Source: Halogeometricum pallidum JCM 14848
GTDB lineage: Archaea; Halobacteriota; Halobacteria; Halobacteriales; Haloferacaceae
Assembly: GCF_000337095.1 (NCBI RefSeq)
Contig: NZ_AOIV01000041.1
Location: 190,861 to 254,860 of the forward strand
Direction: 5' to 3'
DNA: 64,000 nucleotides
The position numbers and the translations under genes are program-made. The notes below the pieces were generated by a model. The model was not told the origin of the DNA and searched no databases. It saw only the letters and a program-made list of their open reading frames with translations. Of the stretch, positions 8,726 through 17,913 are shown in pieces. How positions within the stretch are numbered: the first letter of the stretch is position 1; each line of letters starts with the position of its first letter.

Positions 8726-10711
8726 ATGTCACTCGACTTCGCCGCCGGCCTCGCGGCCGCCGCGAACGCGGTCGTCGCCGGCGGCCGAGACGCCGGGGAG
8801 ACGGACGCCTGCCGGTGTCGCCACTCGTTCGAGACGCCCGTCGGCCGGGGAGCCGACCGGACGGAACTCGTCGTCGCCGCCGACGACTGCCCCGGAGAGG
8901 GGGACCTCGCGCGCGCCCCGTCGTGTCGCGCCGCCGTCGTCACCGCACTCGCCGAGCGAGACGCCGACGCGGTCCGGGTGCGGGCCGACGGACTCGAACG
9001 CGCCTACGACGACGGCGCCGCGGGACTCCTCCTCGCGGCCGGCCGGTTCGTCGAACGCGCGCGCTTCCACGACGAATCGCTGGCCGACCGCGCGACGCGC
9101 GACCCGGTCGGGGCCGCCCGCCGGGCGACCGGTCGAGCGGGTCCGGTGGCGCGAATCGCCGCCGAGACGGGCCTCGCCGCGGGTGCCGAACGCGCCGACC
9201 GGGGAGGCGGAGACGGCTACGCGGACCTGCTCCGCTGCTCCGTCGGACCGTCCGTCGCCCGGTCGCGGGTCGTCCGCCGTCCGCCGCCCGACGCGACGCT
9301 CCTCGACCGCCGGGAACTCGGCACCGGCGCGACGGTTCGCCTCTACCGAACCGACGGACGGGAGGCCGGCGCCGACCGACTGTACCACCTCACGCCCGTC
9401 TCGCACGGCCTCGACGCGGACGCGACGGCGACGCTCGCCGCGGCGCACGACTGCCTCGCCCGCGGGGGCGGCGGCGGCGGCGAACGCGCCCCCGGCCGGG
9501 CCGTCCGACACGTCGCCGCCGACGGCGACCCGGTGGAGACGCTCTCGGACGTGCTGGACCGACACACGCGCGGTAACGGCGTCCTCGACGACCTGTTCGC
9601 CGACCCGCGCGTGACGGACGTGGTCGCCTCCGCGCCCGTCGAGTCGAACCCGGTCCGCGTCACCCTCGACGGCGAGCGCGTCCCCACGAACGTCCGCCTC
9701 ACGACCGACGGCGCGGCGGCCCTCGCCTCCCGGTTCCGACACGCCAGCGGGCGCGGGTTCTCGCGCGCCTCGCCCGCGCTCGACGCGACCATCCGCGCGC
9801 CGAACGGCCGTGTCCGCGTCGCGGGCGTCACTGCGCCCGCCAGCGACGGCGTCGGCTTCGCCTTCCGCGCGCACGGCGACCGCGCGTGGACGCTCCCCGG
9901 CCTCGTCGCGGCCGGGACGCTGTCGGCCGAGACGGCGGCGCTCCTCTCCGTGGCGACCGAACGCGGCGCGACCGGCCTCGTCGCCGGGACGCGCGGCGCG
10001 GGCAAGACGACGCTGCTCTCGGCACTCCTCTGGGAACTCCCGGCGTCGACGCGCCTCGTCACCGTCGAGGACACGCCCGAACTCCCGGTCGACGCGCTCA
10101 GAGACGGCGGCCGCGACGTGCAGGCCCTCCGAACCGAACTCGGGGAGGCGTCGTCGTTCTCCCCCACGGACGCCGTCCGAACCGCGCTCCGCCTCGGGGA
10201 CGGAGCCCTCGTCGTCGGGGAGGTGCGCGGCGAGGAGGCCGGCGCGCTGTACGAGGCGATGCGCATCGGCGCGCACGGGCACGCCGTCCTGGGGACCATC
10301 CACGGCGACTCGCCCGCCGCCGTCCGCGAACGGGTCGTCTCCGACCTCGCGGTCCCCGAGTCGTCGTTCGCGGCGACGGACGTCGTGGTCGTCTGCGCCC
10401 GCGACGGCGCGGAACGACGGGTCGACGCCGTCGCTGAGGTCCGCCGGGGCGGTGATGGCGCTCGGGGAGACGGCGCGCTCCGCTTCGAGACGCTGTACGA
10501 CCGCGCCGACGAGGACGTCCGCGAAACCGGCGTCGTCGCCCGCGGTGACAGCGCGCTCGTGGCGTCGCTCGCTCGGCACGACGAGTCGTACGCCGACGTG
10601 CTGGCCGCCCTCCGACGGCGCGAGGAGCACCTCGAACGTCTCGCCGAGACCGACCGGACGCGACCCGAGGACCTGCCGAACCGCGGCGGCAACTTCGGAG
10701 CGACTCGATGA
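8726..10711 (+). CDS. type II/IV secretion system ATPase (PilB/GspE family)
   Basis: A 661-residue motor ATPase. The catalytic half shows Walker A GTRGAGKT (421-428), the Asp box VTVEDTPEL (about 446-454), Walker B LVVGEVRGEEA (about 495-505) and the His box GHAVLGTIHGDS (518-529). The N-terminal region of about 270 residues is divergent and contains four cysteines (29, 31, 55, 67) in CxC...C...C order. Such ATPases power assembly of type IV pili, archaella or Tad-like fibres at the cytoplasmic membrane. ATG 8726 is chosen for its TATA element; the frame is open further upstream. It overlaps the next gene by four bases. Confidence 0.9.
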   Translation: MSLDFAAGLAAAANAVVAGGRDAGETDACRCRHSFETPVGRGADRTELVVAADDCPGEGDLARAPSCRAAVVTALAERDADAVRVRADGLERAYDDGAAGLLLAAGRFVERARFHDESLADRATRDPVGAARRATGRAGPVARIAAETGLAAGAERADRGGGDGYADLLRCSVGPSVARSRVVRRPPPDATLLDRRELGTGATVRLYRTDGREAGADRLYHLTPVSHGLDADATATLAAAHDCLARGGGGGGERAPGRAVRHVAADGDPVETLSDVLDRHTRGNGVLDDLFADPRVTDVVASAPVESNPVRVTLDGERVPTNVRLTTDGAAALASRFRHASGRGFSRASPALDATIRAPNGRVRVAGVTAPASDGVGFAFRAHGDRAWTLPGLVAAGTLSAETAALLSVATERGATGLVAGTRGAGKTTLLSALLWELPASTRLVTVEDTPELPVDALRDGGRDVQALRTELGEASSFSPTDAVRTALRLGDGALVVGEVRGEEAGALYEAMRIGAHGHAVLGTIHGDSPAAVRERVVSDLAVPESSFAATDVVVVCARDGAERRVDAVAEVRRGGDGARGDGALRFETLYDRADEDVRETGVVARGDSALVASLARHDESYADVLAALRRREEHLERLAETDRTRPEDLPNRGGNFGATR

Positions 10712-12435
10712 TCGGCCCCTCCCGAGTCGCCGCCGCGCTGGCGCGACTGTACCCGTGGTCGGTCGATCCGAGCGACGACCTCCGTGGGGCGCTCTCGTAT
10801 CTCGGCTGCGACGTAGACGCCGAGACGGTCGTCCGCGCGGGATACGGGCTCTGTCTCCCGCTCTCGCTGGCGGCGTTCCTCCTCTCGACGCTCGCGCCCG
10901 CCGACGTCCCCCTCCCCGCCCGCCTCTGCGCCGGCCTCGCCGTCGGACTCGCGGGGACGCACGCGGTACACCGGCTGCCGGCCGCCGCCGCCCGACTCAG
11001 ACGGACGCGCGCGCTGGGCGAGACGACGGCGCTGGTCGGCCGCGCGACGCTCCGGATGCGGCTCGCTCCCGTCCCCGAGCGCGCCGCGTCGTTCGCCGCC
11101 CACACCGCCGACGGACCGCTGGCCGACAGCCTCGCGGCGCACGTCCGCCGCGCCCGCGGCACGCCCGACACGGGATTCGAGTCGTTCGCCGCGGAGTGGG
11201 GCGAGGCGTTCCCGGCACTCGCCCGGGCCGTCTCCCTGCTGTCGGCGGCCGCGGACGCCCGACCCGCGGACCGAGAGCGGTCGCTCGACCGCGCGCTCGA
11301 CGCCGTGCTGGACGGCACCCGGGACGAACTCGCGTCGTTCGCGTCGGACGTCCGCGGACCGACGACGGGCGTCTACGCCTTCGGCGTCCTGCTTCCGCTG
11401 GCGCTGGTCGGCGTCCTCCCGGCGGCCCGCGCCGGCGGCGTCTCGGTGCCGACGGCGCTGTTCGTCGGCGTCTACGACCTGCTGCTCCCGGCCTCGCTGG
11501 CGGCGGCGGGCGCGTGGATACTGCTCCGCCGACCGGTGGCGCTGGCGCCGCCGCGCGTCGATGCGAATCACCCGGACGTTCCGTCCTCGCCCGCGCGGGC
11601 GGTCGGCGCCGCCGCTGTCTGCGGCGTCGGCGGGTGGTTCGTCGGGTCCGCCGTCGCTCCGTGGGCCGACTGGCCGACGGCCGTCGGCGCGTGTCTCGGA
11701 ACCGGGCTGCTCGTGCGCTACCGTCCCATGGCGCGGGTTCGAGCGCGCACCCGGGCGGTCGAGGCCGGACTCGACGACACGCTCTCGCTCGTCGGCCGCC
11801 GCGTCGACGCGGGCGACTCCGTGGAGGCCGCCATCGAATCCGCGGCCGAGGCGTTCTCGACGCCGGCGGGCGAGACGTTCGCCGAGGCGGCCGGCGTCCG
11901 CCGCCGCCTCCGCGTTGGCGTCCGGGAGGCGTTTCTCGGAAAACACGGCGCCCTCACCGACGTGCCGAGTCCGCGGGCGCGGGGGGCCGCGGCTCTCCTG
12001 TCCGTTGCGGCGAACGAGGGGCGACCCGCCGGGGATGCCCTCGTCGCCGGCGCGGACCACCTCCGCGACCTCCGCCGGGTCGAGTCGGAGGCACGGTGCG
12101 AACTCGCCGCGGTGACGGAGACGCTGTCGAACACCGCCGCCCTGTTCGCACCGCTCGTCGGCGGCGCCACCGTCGCCATGTCGGCCCGGATGGGGTCGGT
12201 CGACGCCGCCCTCGCCGAACGCGGGGCGGGGACGGCGGGAACGCTCGGCCCCGAACTGCTCGGCGCGGCGGTCGGCGGCTACGTCCTCTTTCTCGCCGCC
12301 GCGCTGACCGTCCTCTCGACCGGGCTGGACCGGGGCCTCGACCGGACGCTCGTCGGCTACCGCGTCGGAATCGCCCTCCTCTCGGCGACGGCGGCCTACC
12401 TCGCCGCGTTCCGCGGCGCGTCGCTGGTGTTCTGA
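10708..12435 (+). CDS. type II secretion system F / TadC-like platform protein
   Basis: A 575-residue polytopic membrane protein. Hydrophobic segments occur near residues 50-90, 225-275, 295-325 and at the C terminus (about 520-575), separated by two helical cytoplasmic regions resembling T2SSF domains (for example the segment around DSLAAHVRRARG and that around SVEAAIESAAEAF). PilC/TadC proteins form the membrane platform on which the ATPase assembles a pilus. The ATGA overlap with the ATPase gene supports a stoichiometric pair. Confidence 0.88.
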   Translation: MIGPSRVAAALARLYPWSVDPSDDLRGALSYLGCDVDAETVVRAGYGLCLPLSLAAFLLSTLAPADVPLPARLCAGLAVGLAGTHAVHRLPAAAARLRRTRALGETTALVGRATLRMRLAPVPERAASFAAHTADGPLADSLAAHVRRARGTPDTGFESFAAEWGEAFPALARAVSLLSAAADARPADRERSLDRALDAVLDGTRDELASFASDVRGPTTGVYAFGVLLPLALVGVLPAARAGGVSVPTALFVGVYDLLLPASLAAAGAWILLRRPVALAPPRVDANHPDVPSSPARAVGAAAVCGVGGWFVGSAVAPWADWPTAVGACLGTGLLVRYRPMARVRARTRAVEAGLDDTLSLVGRRVDAGDSVEAAIESAAEAFSTPAGETFAEAAGVRRRLRVGVREAFLGKHGALTDVPSPRARGAAALLSVAANEGRPAGDALVAGADHLRDLRRVESEARCELAAVTETLSNTAALFAPLVGGATVAMSARMGSVDAALAERGAGTAGTLGPELLGAAVGGYVLFLAAALTVLSTGLDRGLDRTLVGYRVGIALLSATAAYLAAFRGASLVF

Positions 12436-12476
12436 TTTCCCCCGTCCCGCCCGCGCCCCCTCCGCTCCGCCGAGCG

Positions 12477-12485
12477 TTTATATAC
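12477..12485 (+). promoter_or_regulatory. TATA element before the exported-protein genes
   Basis: TTTATATAC lies about 26 bases before ATG 12507. It is a strong haloarchaeal TATA box and suggests that the four downstream pilin-like genes have their own promoter. Confidence 0.7.
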
Positions 12486-12506
12486 GAACCCGCGGCCAGA
12501 CGCCCC

Positions 12507-12986
12507 ATGCTCGACCTACCCCTCGACGCGTGGTACGCGTGGCTCGGACTCTCGATCGCGGGCGTCGCCCTCGTCGGCGCCGCCTCGGGGCTGCCGACCG
12601 CGCCGCCGCCGAACGCCGAATCCGCGGCCGCGACGGTCGACCGTGCGGCCGCCGCCGAGTACGCGTCGACCGCCGAACACCCGCTGGATGCGACGGCGGT
12701 CAGACTTCGCCCGCGCCGACTCGCCCTCCGGAACGACGCCGGGACCGCGCACGCGACGTTCGCGTTCGGCCCGGTCACGCCCGTTCCGCCGGGGGACTCG
12801 CGGCTTCGCGACGTAGTGCACGGCGCGCACCCCTCCGACGTCTACGGCGACCCGGAGGCGTTCCGACAGACGGTCGTCGACGCCCGCGCCCGCGGGACCG
12901 ACGCGCCGTGGCGCGAGGTGGACCGCACGCTACTCGTCCGCAAGACGACCTGGGAGGGGGTCGATGTCGTCCTCGTCGACGCGTGA
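12507..12986 (+). CDS. DUF7283-like single-pass protein
   Basis: A 159-residue protein with one N-terminal hydrophobic segment (about residues 9-30, AWYAWLGLSIAGVALVGAAS) and a polar outer domain. I recall the family as DUF7283, associated with this ATPase and platform pair. A pilin-like subunit or pilus-associated membrane protein is inferred. Its end overlaps the next gene by 23 bases. Confidence 0.75.
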   Translation: MLDLPLDAWYAWLGLSIAGVALVGAASGLPTAPPPNAESAAATVDRAAAAEYASTAEHPLDATAVRLRPRRLALRNDAGTAHATFAFGPVTPVPPGDSRLRDVVHGAHPSDVYGDPEAFRQTVVDARARGTDAPWREVDRTLLVRKTTWEGVDVVLVDA

Positions 12987-13410
12987 GCGGTCGGCCGAGC
13001 GGAGCGGCCGCGCGCAGGCGTCGCCCGTCGCCGCCCTCGCGGCCCTCTTCGCCGTCTGCGCCGGAGTGACCCTCTACGCGACCGTTCTCGGCGGCGCGAT
13101 GCCGGTCGTCGACGACCGGGACGCGGCCGACCCGACGCTGGACCGCGTCGCGGATGTAACGAGCGACGGCGGGGTGGTCGCTCCCGCCCGACTCGCCGAA
13201 GTCCGCGGTCGCGGTCCCGTCGGGCGCCGACTCAATGTCTCACTCGTCGCCGGCGGCCGCGCGTGGCACGTCGGTCCCGCCGTCCCCGCGTCGCTGTCGC
13301 CCGCAACGGACCGCACGGACCGCGCGGACCGAGCCAGTCGCCTCGTCAGCGTCCGACTCGGCGACGCTCGCGTCGAACCGGGTCGGCTCTCGGTGGCGGT
13401 GTGGTCGTGA
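12964..13410 (+). CDS. DUF7285-like pilin-like protein
   Basis: A 148-residue protein with a charged N terminus and then GRAQASPVAALAALFAVCAG, a hydrophobic helix after a short basic/polar leader as in archaeal class III (pilin) signal peptides. The remainder is a small extracellular domain. I recall the family as DUF7285. No prepilin peptidase gene is in the window, so processing cannot be judged. Confidence 0.75.
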   Translation: MSSSSTRERSAERSGRAQASPVAALAALFAVCAGVTLYATVLGGAMPVVDDRDAADPTLDRVADVTSDGGVVAPARLAEVRGRGPVGRRLNVSLVAGGRAWHVGPAVPASLSPATDRTDRADRASRLVSVRLGDARVEPGRLSVAVWS

Positions 13411-14348
13411 ACGCCACCGTCGACGCCGCGGTGTTCTTCCTCCTCCTCGGCGCCGCCGTCCTCGGTGTCACCGCCGCCGATACTGGAGAGTCCGCGGCGG
13501 CCGTCGACGGGGACCGCCCGGACGCCGTCGGCACCGTTCTCGCGACGAGCACCGCCACGGTGAACTACTCGCTCGCTCCGGGCGCACGCCGGGCAAACAG
13601 CGAGGAGGCCGACGGCGTGAGCGGCGTCCGCTTCGAGCGCACGGCCGGCCCGGAGTTCGAGCGGACGACGCACGGGTCGCTCGCCGGCCTCCTCGCTCGT
13701 GCCGCCGTCGGGACGGCTGGCTTCGATGACGCCCCCGTCACTCACGCGCGGGACGACCTACGGGCGGCCGTCCGCGGGGCCGTCGCATCCAGGATTTCGA
13801 CCGTCGGGCTCCGAGTCGACGCCGTCTGGCGGCCGTATCCCGGCGCGCCGGTCGGGGGACGGGTCGCGGTCGGCGACTCCCCGCCCGACGACGAAGCGGT
13901 CGACGCGGCGACGCTCACCGTCCCGACGGGGGCGGAACCGCTCTCGCCGCGCGAGACGCGCGACTTCGCGTCGCTGTCGGGCGCCGTCGCCGACCGCACC
14001 GTCGACGTGTTGGCGCCGGCGGGTCGGATGCGGCTCGCGCTCCGCGACGACGCCCCCGTCTCGACGTTCGCGCGGTACCGCTACGCGCGCCTCGCCGCGG
14101 AACTGAACGTCTCGGTGACCGGCGCCGTCGCCGACGCGGACACGCGGGCGGCGAATCGTCGTCTCGCGTCCGCCTTCGCCTCCCGGGTCGAGTCCGACCT
14201 CCGGGCGCGCTACGACTCGCCCGAGGCGGCCGCCGCCGCCGTCTCCGCGTCCGAGGTGCGGGTCGTCGTCCGCGCGTGGGACGCCGGTCGGCGCGGGAAC
14301 GACGCCGACGCGACCGACGACGGGCGGACCCCGGAGGGCGGTCGCTGA
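13407..14348 (+). CDS. DUF7284-like exported protein
   Basis: A 313-residue protein. GTG 13407 is chosen because it overlaps the previous stop as GTGA; GTG 13401 is possible. The hydrophobic segment starts almost at once (NATVDAAVFFLLLGAAVLGV), followed by a large polar domain rich in Ala, Asp and Arg. I recall the family as DUF7284. Its layout (short tail, one helix, extracellular domain) fits a minor pilin or tip component. Confidence 0.75.
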   Translation: MNATVDAAVFFLLLGAAVLGVTAADTGESAAAVDGDRPDAVGTVLATSTATVNYSLAPGARRANSEEADGVSGVRFERTAGPEFERTTHGSLAGLLARAAVGTAGFDDAPVTHARDDLRAAVRGAVASRISTVGLRVDAVWRPYPGAPVGGRVAVGDSPPDDEAVDAATLTVPTGAEPLSPRETRDFASLSGAVADRTVDVLAPAGRMRLALRDDAPVSTFARYRYARLAAELNVSVTGAVADADTRAANRRLASAFASRVESDLRARYDSPEAAAAAVSASEVRVVVRAWDAGRRGNDADATDDGRTPEGGR

Positions 14349-17300
14349 TGCGTCTCGCGGACGACGAACGGGCGAGAGTCCCGTTCGCGCTCGTCGGCGT
14401 CCTCCTCCTCGTCGGGAGTTCGACGTTCGCGGCGTCGCTCGCCTCGCCGAACGCCGGCGTCGTGGACGACTCGGTCGACGTTGCGATGGACCGCGCCGAC
14501 GCCGAGACGACCGCCGCGCTTCGAGTGGCGGTTCGCGAGGCCGCGAGGGCGGCCGCCGCCGACCCGGTGACGACGCCCGCGAACACGACGGTCGGTCGCG
14601 CCCTCGGGAGAAACCGGACGTTCCGGAACTACCTCCGGCTCAGAATCGCGCTCTCGGCCCGCGAGGCGGTGTCGACCGTGGAACACCGTCGGGGGAGCGC
14701 GGTGGCGCGGGCGTTGCTTCAGCCGGTCCCCGCGGTCGGTCTCGAACCGGCGTTGCGGAACGTCTCCGTGGCTCGCGCGGACGGGGGGCGGTCGCTGACG
14801 GTCGTCGTTCGAAACGTCTCGCTCGTCGCCGCGCGGGACGGACGCGTCGTCGCCGAGCGAACCGTCTCGCGGCGCGTGACGGTCCGTGTCCCGGTGCTCG
14901 CGCTCCACGACCGGACCGCGGAGTTCCAGCGACGGCTGAACCGCTCGCCGGTGTACGCGCCCGGACTGAAGCGCCGCGCGACGGCCGGATTGCTCGCCGT
15001 CGCGGAGGCGCGCGGCCTCGCCCAGCACGCCGGCGCGCCCGTCGACAACGTCCTCGCGAACCGGCACGTCGAACTCTCGACGAACGCGGGCGTCCTCGCC
15101 GCCCAGCGTGCTTCGTTCGGTCGGACCGACCCCGACGCCGCCCGGGGCGTCCGCGCGGCGACGCTCCGAACCGGACTCTCCGACGCGTTCTCGACGTCCG
15201 CCGGCGGCGAAGCCACGGAGCGAATCGTCGGCGCCGCGCCGCCTCCGAACCCGTCACCCCCGTCGTCCCCGCTATCGACGCAGACGTTCTCCGCGAGCGT
15301 CGATGGAACCGCCGACGACGCCTTCCTCGCGGTGCTCGGTGACGGGAACGAAGGCGGTGACGGCTCTCCCGGCGACGCGCCGACGCTCGGTCGGGTCCTC
15401 CGCGACGGCTACGCCGCGGACCTGACCGTCGTCTCGGCGGTGACCGACGCGGACGAGGGGCGGAAGCCGGCGCCGAACGCGCCCGGCGCACCGGACGGGT
15501 CGGGCGAGGCGGGCGGGTGGACGCTCGTCGACGAGGATGTGGACACCGATACGTCGGTGTTCGTGCTGGAGGACGCCGCACCGCCGGCCGTCGGCATCGG
15601 CGAACGCGCTTTCGAGACGACCGCCCGACGGGTCGTCGCGCGCCACACCGTCTCTCGGACGTGGGTGCGGAACGGGACCCAGCGGACGACCACGGGGCGT
15701 TGGACGGACGACTACCGCGTCCGCGTCGCCGTCGTCGCGTCGCTCCGCTCGCTTCCCGGGCCGGACCGGCCGGTGACGCCGCTATTCGAACGCGGCGGCG
15801 CTCTCTCGGGGCCGAATCTCGCCGCGGTTCCGCGACTGGCGAGCGCGGAACTCGCCGACAGCGGCGGGGCCGACGCCGTCGCCCGCCGGACGGCGCTCGA
15901 CGTCGGTGGCGACGGCGACGAGGACGCTCTCGTGGCGTCGACGACCCACGTCGGCGACCGTCCGGATTCCCTCCGCGAGTGGGTCTACACGGACGTGGCG
16001 AGACTCCGCGAACGGGTCCGTAACGTCTCCGTCGAGGTGACGGCGCGGGACGCGGCGACCGGCCACGCCAACGCGGCGGCCGACCTCGCGGCCGCCGTCC
16101 GCGCCCGGCGAGCGGAACTGGTGGACGCGCCGACCGAGTACGACGGCGTCGCCGACCGGGCCCGCGCCGCGGCTCGGGAGGCGTACGTCGACCGGGTCCT
16201 CGCGGCGCTTGACGAACGCGCCGCGGCGGCCGGCGGGCGGAACGACCGACTGCGCGAGGCGCTCGCCTCCCGCGGAGTAGACCCGGACGCGGTGCGGGCG
16301 GTCCTCGCCAGCAGCGCCGTCGAGGACGACCGGGCGGTCTCTGCGGACGCCGCGACCGCCGCCGCCGACGCCGACGCGTTCGTTCCCGACGGCGACCCGG
16401 CGTACCTCTCGCTGTCGAGCGTCGACGGCGCGGCGGTCGACGGCGTCGCGGACGACGCCGCGTACACCCCGCTGGGGGCCCAAAACACCAACCTGTTCAC
16501 CCTCCCGTACGGCGACCTCGCGGACGCCGTCGCCGGTGCGGTCTTCGGCGGCGACCGGGTGTCGCTCCGGACCGCGGGGCGGGCGCTCGTCGCCGCCGAT
16601 CGGACGCTCGCCGTCCGCCCGGATTCGACGCTCCGCGACCGACGGAACGCGCTCGCGGAGGAGGTGGACCGCTCGCTCGTCGCGGTCCGACTGCGGGCCG
16701 CCATCGCGGTCCGGCGCGAGACGACGCTGACGCGCGAGGAGAGCGCCGACGCGGTGGACGCCGCCCTCGCCCGCTGGGAGGGGCCAGGCGCGCGCGCCGT
16801 CGCGGCGTCGAACGGGTCGCTCGCGGCCGCCGTCGCGTCCGAGGCGGGCGTCGAGAGCGACGCGGGGCGGGACCGACTCGCCACGGCGCTCAGAGTCGAG
16901 TTGCGCGAGGCGACGACCGCCCCGGGGGTCCGCGTCTCCGAGGCGGCGGTGAACGGCACCGCGTCCCGGACGCGGACGCTCGCGGCGGAACTGGCGACCG
17001 AGGCGGCGTCCCGCGGTGCGGACCGCCTGACCGACCGCGTTCTGAACGGGACGCTCGGGTCGGTTCCCGCGGGCCTCCCGCTCTCGCCGACGCTGAATCC
17101 GTGGGTCGCCACGACGAACCTGTGGGTAATCGAGGCCCGCGGCGCGTACGCCAGATTCGCCGTCTCCGCGGGCGGCGGCGCCGTCCCCACGACGTACGTT
17201 CGCGACGGGTCGGTCGTCCGGGTGGACGTCGACGGCGACGGGAGCCGCGAAGTCGTCGGCTCGAACGAGCGAATCGGCTTCGAGGTGCGAACCGTCGCCG

Positions 17301-17434
17301 TCGCCGTCGTCCCGCCCGCCGGTAGCGGCGTCGGCGACATCGGCGGCGACGCGGTCGAGGCGTCCCCGGCGTGGTCCGGTGCCGCGCCGGGACCGCGGTG
17401 CGACACGCCGACGGGACGGTGTCCGCCGGAGTGA
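14348..17434 (+). CDS. giant DUF7286-like exported protein of the pilus-like cluster
   Basis: A 1,028-residue protein starting at an ATG that overlaps the previous stop as TGATG. A single hydrophobic helix (VPFALVGVLLLVGSSTFAAS) sits at about residues 12-31. The rest is predicted extracellular, with many NxS/T sequons (for example NTT, NVS, NGT) suited to N-glycosylation, and no other clear membrane helix. I recall the family as DUF7286. Its size is far above that of a normal pilin, so a surface adhesin or tip protein anchored by a pilin-like helix is one reading. Confidence 0.8.
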   Translation: MRLADDERARVPFALVGVLLLVGSSTFAASLASPNAGVVDDSVDVAMDRADAETTAALRVAVREAARAAAADPVTTPANTTVGRALGRNRTFRNYLRLRIALSAREAVSTVEHRRGSAVARALLQPVPAVGLEPALRNVSVARADGGRSLTVVVRNVSLVAARDGRVVAERTVSRRVTVRVPVLALHDRTAEFQRRLNRSPVYAPGLKRRATAGLLAVAEARGLAQHAGAPVDNVLANRHVELSTNAGVLAAQRASFGRTDPDAARGVRAATLRTGLSDAFSTSAGGEATERIVGAAPPPNPSPPSSPLSTQTFSASVDGTADDAFLAVLGDGNEGGDGSPGDAPTLGRVLRDGYAADLTVVSAVTDADEGRKPAPNAPGAPDGSGEAGGWTLVDEDVDTDTSVFVLEDAAPPAVGIGERAFETTARRVVARHTVSRTWVRNGTQRTTTGRWTDDYRVRVAVVASLRSLPGPDRPVTPLFERGGALSGPNLAAVPRLASAELADSGGADAVARRTALDVGGDGDEDALVASTTHVGDRPDSLREWVYTDVARLRERVRNVSVEVTARDAATGHANAAADLAAAVRARRAELVDAPTEYDGVADRARAAAREAYVDRVLAALDERAAAAGGRNDRLREALASRGVDPDAVRAVLASSAVEDDRAVSADAATAAADADAFVPDGDPAYLSLSSVDGAAVDGVADDAAYTPLGAQNTNLFTLPYGDLADAVAGAVFGGDRVSLRTAGRALVAADRTLAVRPDSTLRDRRNALAEEVDRSLVAVRLRAAIAVRRETTLTREESADAVDAALARWEGPGARAVAASNGSLAAAVASEAGVESDAGRDRLATALRVELREATTAPGVRVSEAAVNGTASRTRTLAAELATEAASRGADRLTDRVLNGTLGSVPAGLPLSPTLNPWVATTNLWVIEARGAYARFAVSAGGGAVPTTYVRDGSVVRVDVDGDGSREVVGSNERIGFEVRTVAVAVVPPAGSGVGDIGGDAVEASPAWSGAAPGPRCDTPTGRCPPE

Positions 17435-17481
17435 CCCCGGGCGACGGAAACCGTTTTGACCGAGGCGCGGCGAGTGGAGGT

Positions 17482-17913
17482 ATGCTCTACGACGCGGCCG
17501 ACGACCCGGCGTCGCTCTCGCCGGCGGAGTTGCGAGAAGCCTACGAGGCGCAGATTCGGACCGTCGTCGACTCGGTCGGCGTCGAGACGGCGGCGGCCGA
17601 CGCCGGCGTCGACGAGGGGCGGGTCGCCGCCGTCGCCGACGGCGCGGCGCCCGATATGCGCGTCGAGGACGCGGCGGCCCTGTTGGCCCTCTCGGAGGAC
17701 TACCCCGACCAGGAGGCCATCGTGCTCGAACTCCGCGACCACCTCCTGATGGGGATGACGACGGGCGTTCTCGACGTGGACACCATCGCCTCGAACGTCG
17801 ATTTGGACCTCTCCGGACAGGAGATACAGCAGGCGCTTGAGGGTCGTATCCCGATGACGCTCGAACAGTTAGCGGCCATCCACGGCTACATCGCCGAACG
17901 GAACGACCGCTAA
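17482..17913 (+). CDS. DUF5791 family protein
   Basis: A 143-residue soluble acidic haloarchaeal protein. Recognisable family blocks are SPAELREAYEAQI, LRDHLLMGMTTGVLDVD and GRIPMTLEQLAAIHGYI. ATG 17482 is chosen because GGAGGT lies directly before it and a TATA-like TTTTGAC lies about 28 bases upstream; a longer frame would overlap the DUF7286 gene. The function is unknown. Its stop abuts the next ATG (TAAATG), so it is co-transcribed with the epimerase. Confidence 0.85.
   Translation: MLYDAADDPASLSPAELREAYEAQIRTVVDSVGVETAAADAGVDEGRVAAVADGAAPDMRVEDAAALLALSEDYPDQEAIVLELRDHLLMGMTTGVLDVDTIASNVDLDLSGQEIQQALEGRIPMTLEQLAAIHGYIAERNDR

Noticed and set aside
9343-12060. A 905-codon minus-strand frame opposite the same genes
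   Set aside because: Antisense shadow with abnormal composition and no recognisable motif.
9810-12986. A 1,058-codon open frame across the ATPase and platform genes
   Set aside because: Arg/Pro-rich, no domains, and out of frame with two clear genes. In very GC-rich DNA stop codons are rare, so long shadow frames are expected. Only the last 480 bases (12507-12986) are a real gene.
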